Assembly (NCBI GenBank): GCA_964621555.1
Contig: CAZUOO010000037.1
Location: 1 to 6,727, forward strand
Reading direction: 5' to 3'
Length of the DNA: 6,727 nt
From: UBA2022 sp964621555
GTDB taxonomy: Bacteria; Patescibacteriota; Dojkabacteria; SC72
Numbering within the stretch: the first letter of the stretch is position 1; each line of letters starts with the position of its first letter. Below the pieces are notes generated by a model that did no database searches, was not told where the DNA came from, and saw nothing but the letters and a program-made list of their open reading frames with translations. Shown piece by piece: positions 5,531 to 6,727 of the stretch. The position numbers were made by a program, and so were the translations under genes.

Positions 5531-6727
5531 CTATTCCCCCTTCACCTGATACAGATAGAAGGGCATAGTACCCACATGATACTTAGATGGGATAATACCT
5601 CCACAGTAATGGGAGAAGGTTCCTGCGACTCTATTACATAATGGAATATCAAACCCACTCACTTTAAAATCAAGTGGAAACTCAGGAGAAAGAGAGGAAG
5701 CACCATAGAAACTATGAACATACTGATACTCCCCAATACTCTTAACCCCCTCAATAACAACCGAGCTCAAAATATATATATTCTCAAACTTGGTAGTTAG
5801 CTCAACCACTGGTGACGTATCTATCTCATCAAATGACTTAATAATATATACATTAAGACCGTAGTAGTGACGAAGTGGGGTTAGTGAAAAACTTGGAGGT
5901 AGACCTTTAGGATCGAAGTATAGTATCAAATCTTTCTCTTTGCTAACCTCCTGTTGAATACTTTCAAAAAACTTGGAATCCCCACCAATATTCCCTTGTT
6001 TCAAAGATAGTGTATATACTCCAAAATACATTAGGGAGAGAGATAATATTAGGTATATGAGAACTCTAACAACCTTCCTCCCATCTTCCATCATCCTTCC
6101 CGCTATACTTGCAAAGATGATTATTGCAAAAGGTATAACCTCTGTAAGCTGGTAACGGGCAAAGTAGTAGTGGTGAGGGATAAACCTAGTAATGAATACA
6201 GTGAAAAGTAGAAACAAGAGAAAGAACGTGTAAACATATATTTCATTTCCGCTATACGACTTCTTAAAATACATTGCCAGAAGAAGTGGGATCGCAATAA
6301 ACGGACTAAGGTGAGCTATAATACTAACAAGGGATAGGTCTTTAAATACGGAGATACCATTACTGGCCATATTCCACGTCAGATCATATACAGTACCAAT
6401 ATATTGATCTGTAAATCCCATGCTATACGCAGCATATATAGAGAAAACTACAACAATAATTAATACGCCTTTAACAATAACTCCAAAGTGATTGCCAATA
6501 TATAGAAGCATTCTATTCAGCGTTCCTACAAAGTACCTATTGTATAAGTAATAAAGAATTGGAATGAGTAGGAATATAAGAGACACCTCCTCCAACTGTT
6601 TTTTAGTAAAATAATCAATGTAAAAATGCCAGAATAGGTATGGGATAACATTGTAATAGTATATAAGTGAGATAAAGAATCCTAGAAAGAGTATGAGGAA
6701 ATATACAAGGAGGTTACGTTTTAACGT
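5531..6727 (-). CDS. GT-C (GT39/PMT_2-like) integral membrane glycosyltransferase, C-terminal part
   Basis: The frame is open from the stop at 5531 to the right edge, giving 398 residues without a start. An apparent TTG start at 6595 is internal: 44 more codons, including a membrane helix (LLVYFLILFLGFFISLIYYY), lie upstream in frame. About seven hydrophobic helices are visible, with a motif-like PHHYYFARYQLTEVIPFAI resembling the A-R-Y-x-L-x-x-x-P region of GT39/ArnT-like enzymes. A soluble domain of about 150 residues follows, probably extracytoplasmic. Known relatives transfer sugars from polyprenyl-phosphate donors, a donor type that the nearby DPM1-like GT2 could make. The N-terminal part with the catalytic loop Asp is outside the window, so the class is assigned from topology and weak motifs. 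Substrate is unknown. Confidence 0.7.
   Translation of the reverse strand, partial: TLKRNLLVYFLILFLGFFISLIYYYNVIPYLFWHFYIDYFTKKQLEEVSLIFLLIPILYYLYNRYFVGTLNRMLLYIGNHFGVIVKGVLIIVVVFSIYAAYSMGFTDQYIGTVYDLTWNMASNGISVFKDLSLVSIIAHLSPFIAIPLLLAMYFKKSYSGNEIYVYTFFLLFLLFTVFITRFIPHHYYFARYQLTEVIPFAIIIFASIAGRMMEDGRKVVRVLIYLILSLSLMYFGVYTLSLKQGNIGGDSKFFESIQQEVSKEKDLILYFDPKGLPPSFSLTPLRHYYGLNVYIIKSFDEIDTSPVVELTTKFENIYILSSVVIEGVKSIGEYQYVHSFYGASSLSPEFPLDFKVSGFDIPLCNRVAGTFSHYCGGIIPSKYHVGTMPFYLYQVKGE

Noticed and set aside
5973..6155. Plus-strand open frame of 60 codons
   Set aside because: It is antisense to the GT-C gene, with no motif and no initiation signal.
1..6727. Alternative genetic code with TGA as sense codon
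   Set aside because: No visible gene ends in TGA, but none of the long genes contains an in-frame TGA either. The standard code explains all of them.
1..6727. CRISPR array or tRNA/rRNA genes
   Set aside because: There are only two copies of the 23-mer, 2 kb apart, and no clover-leaf or rRNA-like sequence was recognised.

Overview
All supported genes are on the minus strand, so the text order below (right to left) follows transcription. The DNA is AT-rich, with sigma70-type promoter elements, an SGDSDF-type NYN nuclease, and a glycan gene set (GT-C enzyme, DPM1-like GT2, DUF354, Wzm permease). This points to a bacterium. The style resembles uncultured candidate-phylum (Patescibacteria/CPR-like) genomes, but the taxonomic guess is weak. 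Two runs of exactly 100 N (2909-3008 and 4424-4523) mark a scaffolded draft or metagenome assembly. Reading frames show that the second gap cannot really be 100 bases.

Right part (2074-6727): a cell-surface glycan region. It starts with the 5'-truncated C-terminal part of a polytopic GT-C/GT39-like glycosyltransferase that runs off the right edge. Next come a NYN/PIN-like (LabA/DUF88) nuclease, a DPM1-like GT2 glycosyltransferase interrupted by the second gap, a DUF354 GT-B-like protein whose 3' part falls in the first gap, and a Wzm/TagG-type ABC-2 export permease. GT2, DUF354 and wzm are packed with 4 and about 13 bp between them, so they are probably one operon behind an extended -10 promoter at 4754-4762. 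The ATPase partner (Wzt) that normally accompanies Wzm is not in the window.

Left part (1-2073): a two-gene defence-type cassette. It encodes an RloA-like (COG1106/AAA_15-21) ATPase and an RloB-like TOPRIM-type protein. The two are spaced by 2 bp, have their own near-consensus promoter (TTGACT-17 bp-TATACT), and are followed by a hairpin-rich tail. Family knowledge links such pairs to abortive-infection systems (AbiL, Campylobacter rloAB; conceptually close to PARIS and OLD).

Most notable: the cassette is bracketed by a perfect 23-bp direct repeat (3-25 and 2047-2069). The inner copy begins 4 bp beyond the wzm stop codon. This looks like a discrete 2,044-bp promoter-ATPase-nuclease-hairpin unit inserted immediately behind wzm, exactly where wzt would be expected. 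No recombinase is visible, and only 2 bp lie beyond the left copy. The window therefore cannot show whether this is a simple insertion, one member of a larger cassette array, or a chance or assembly repeat.
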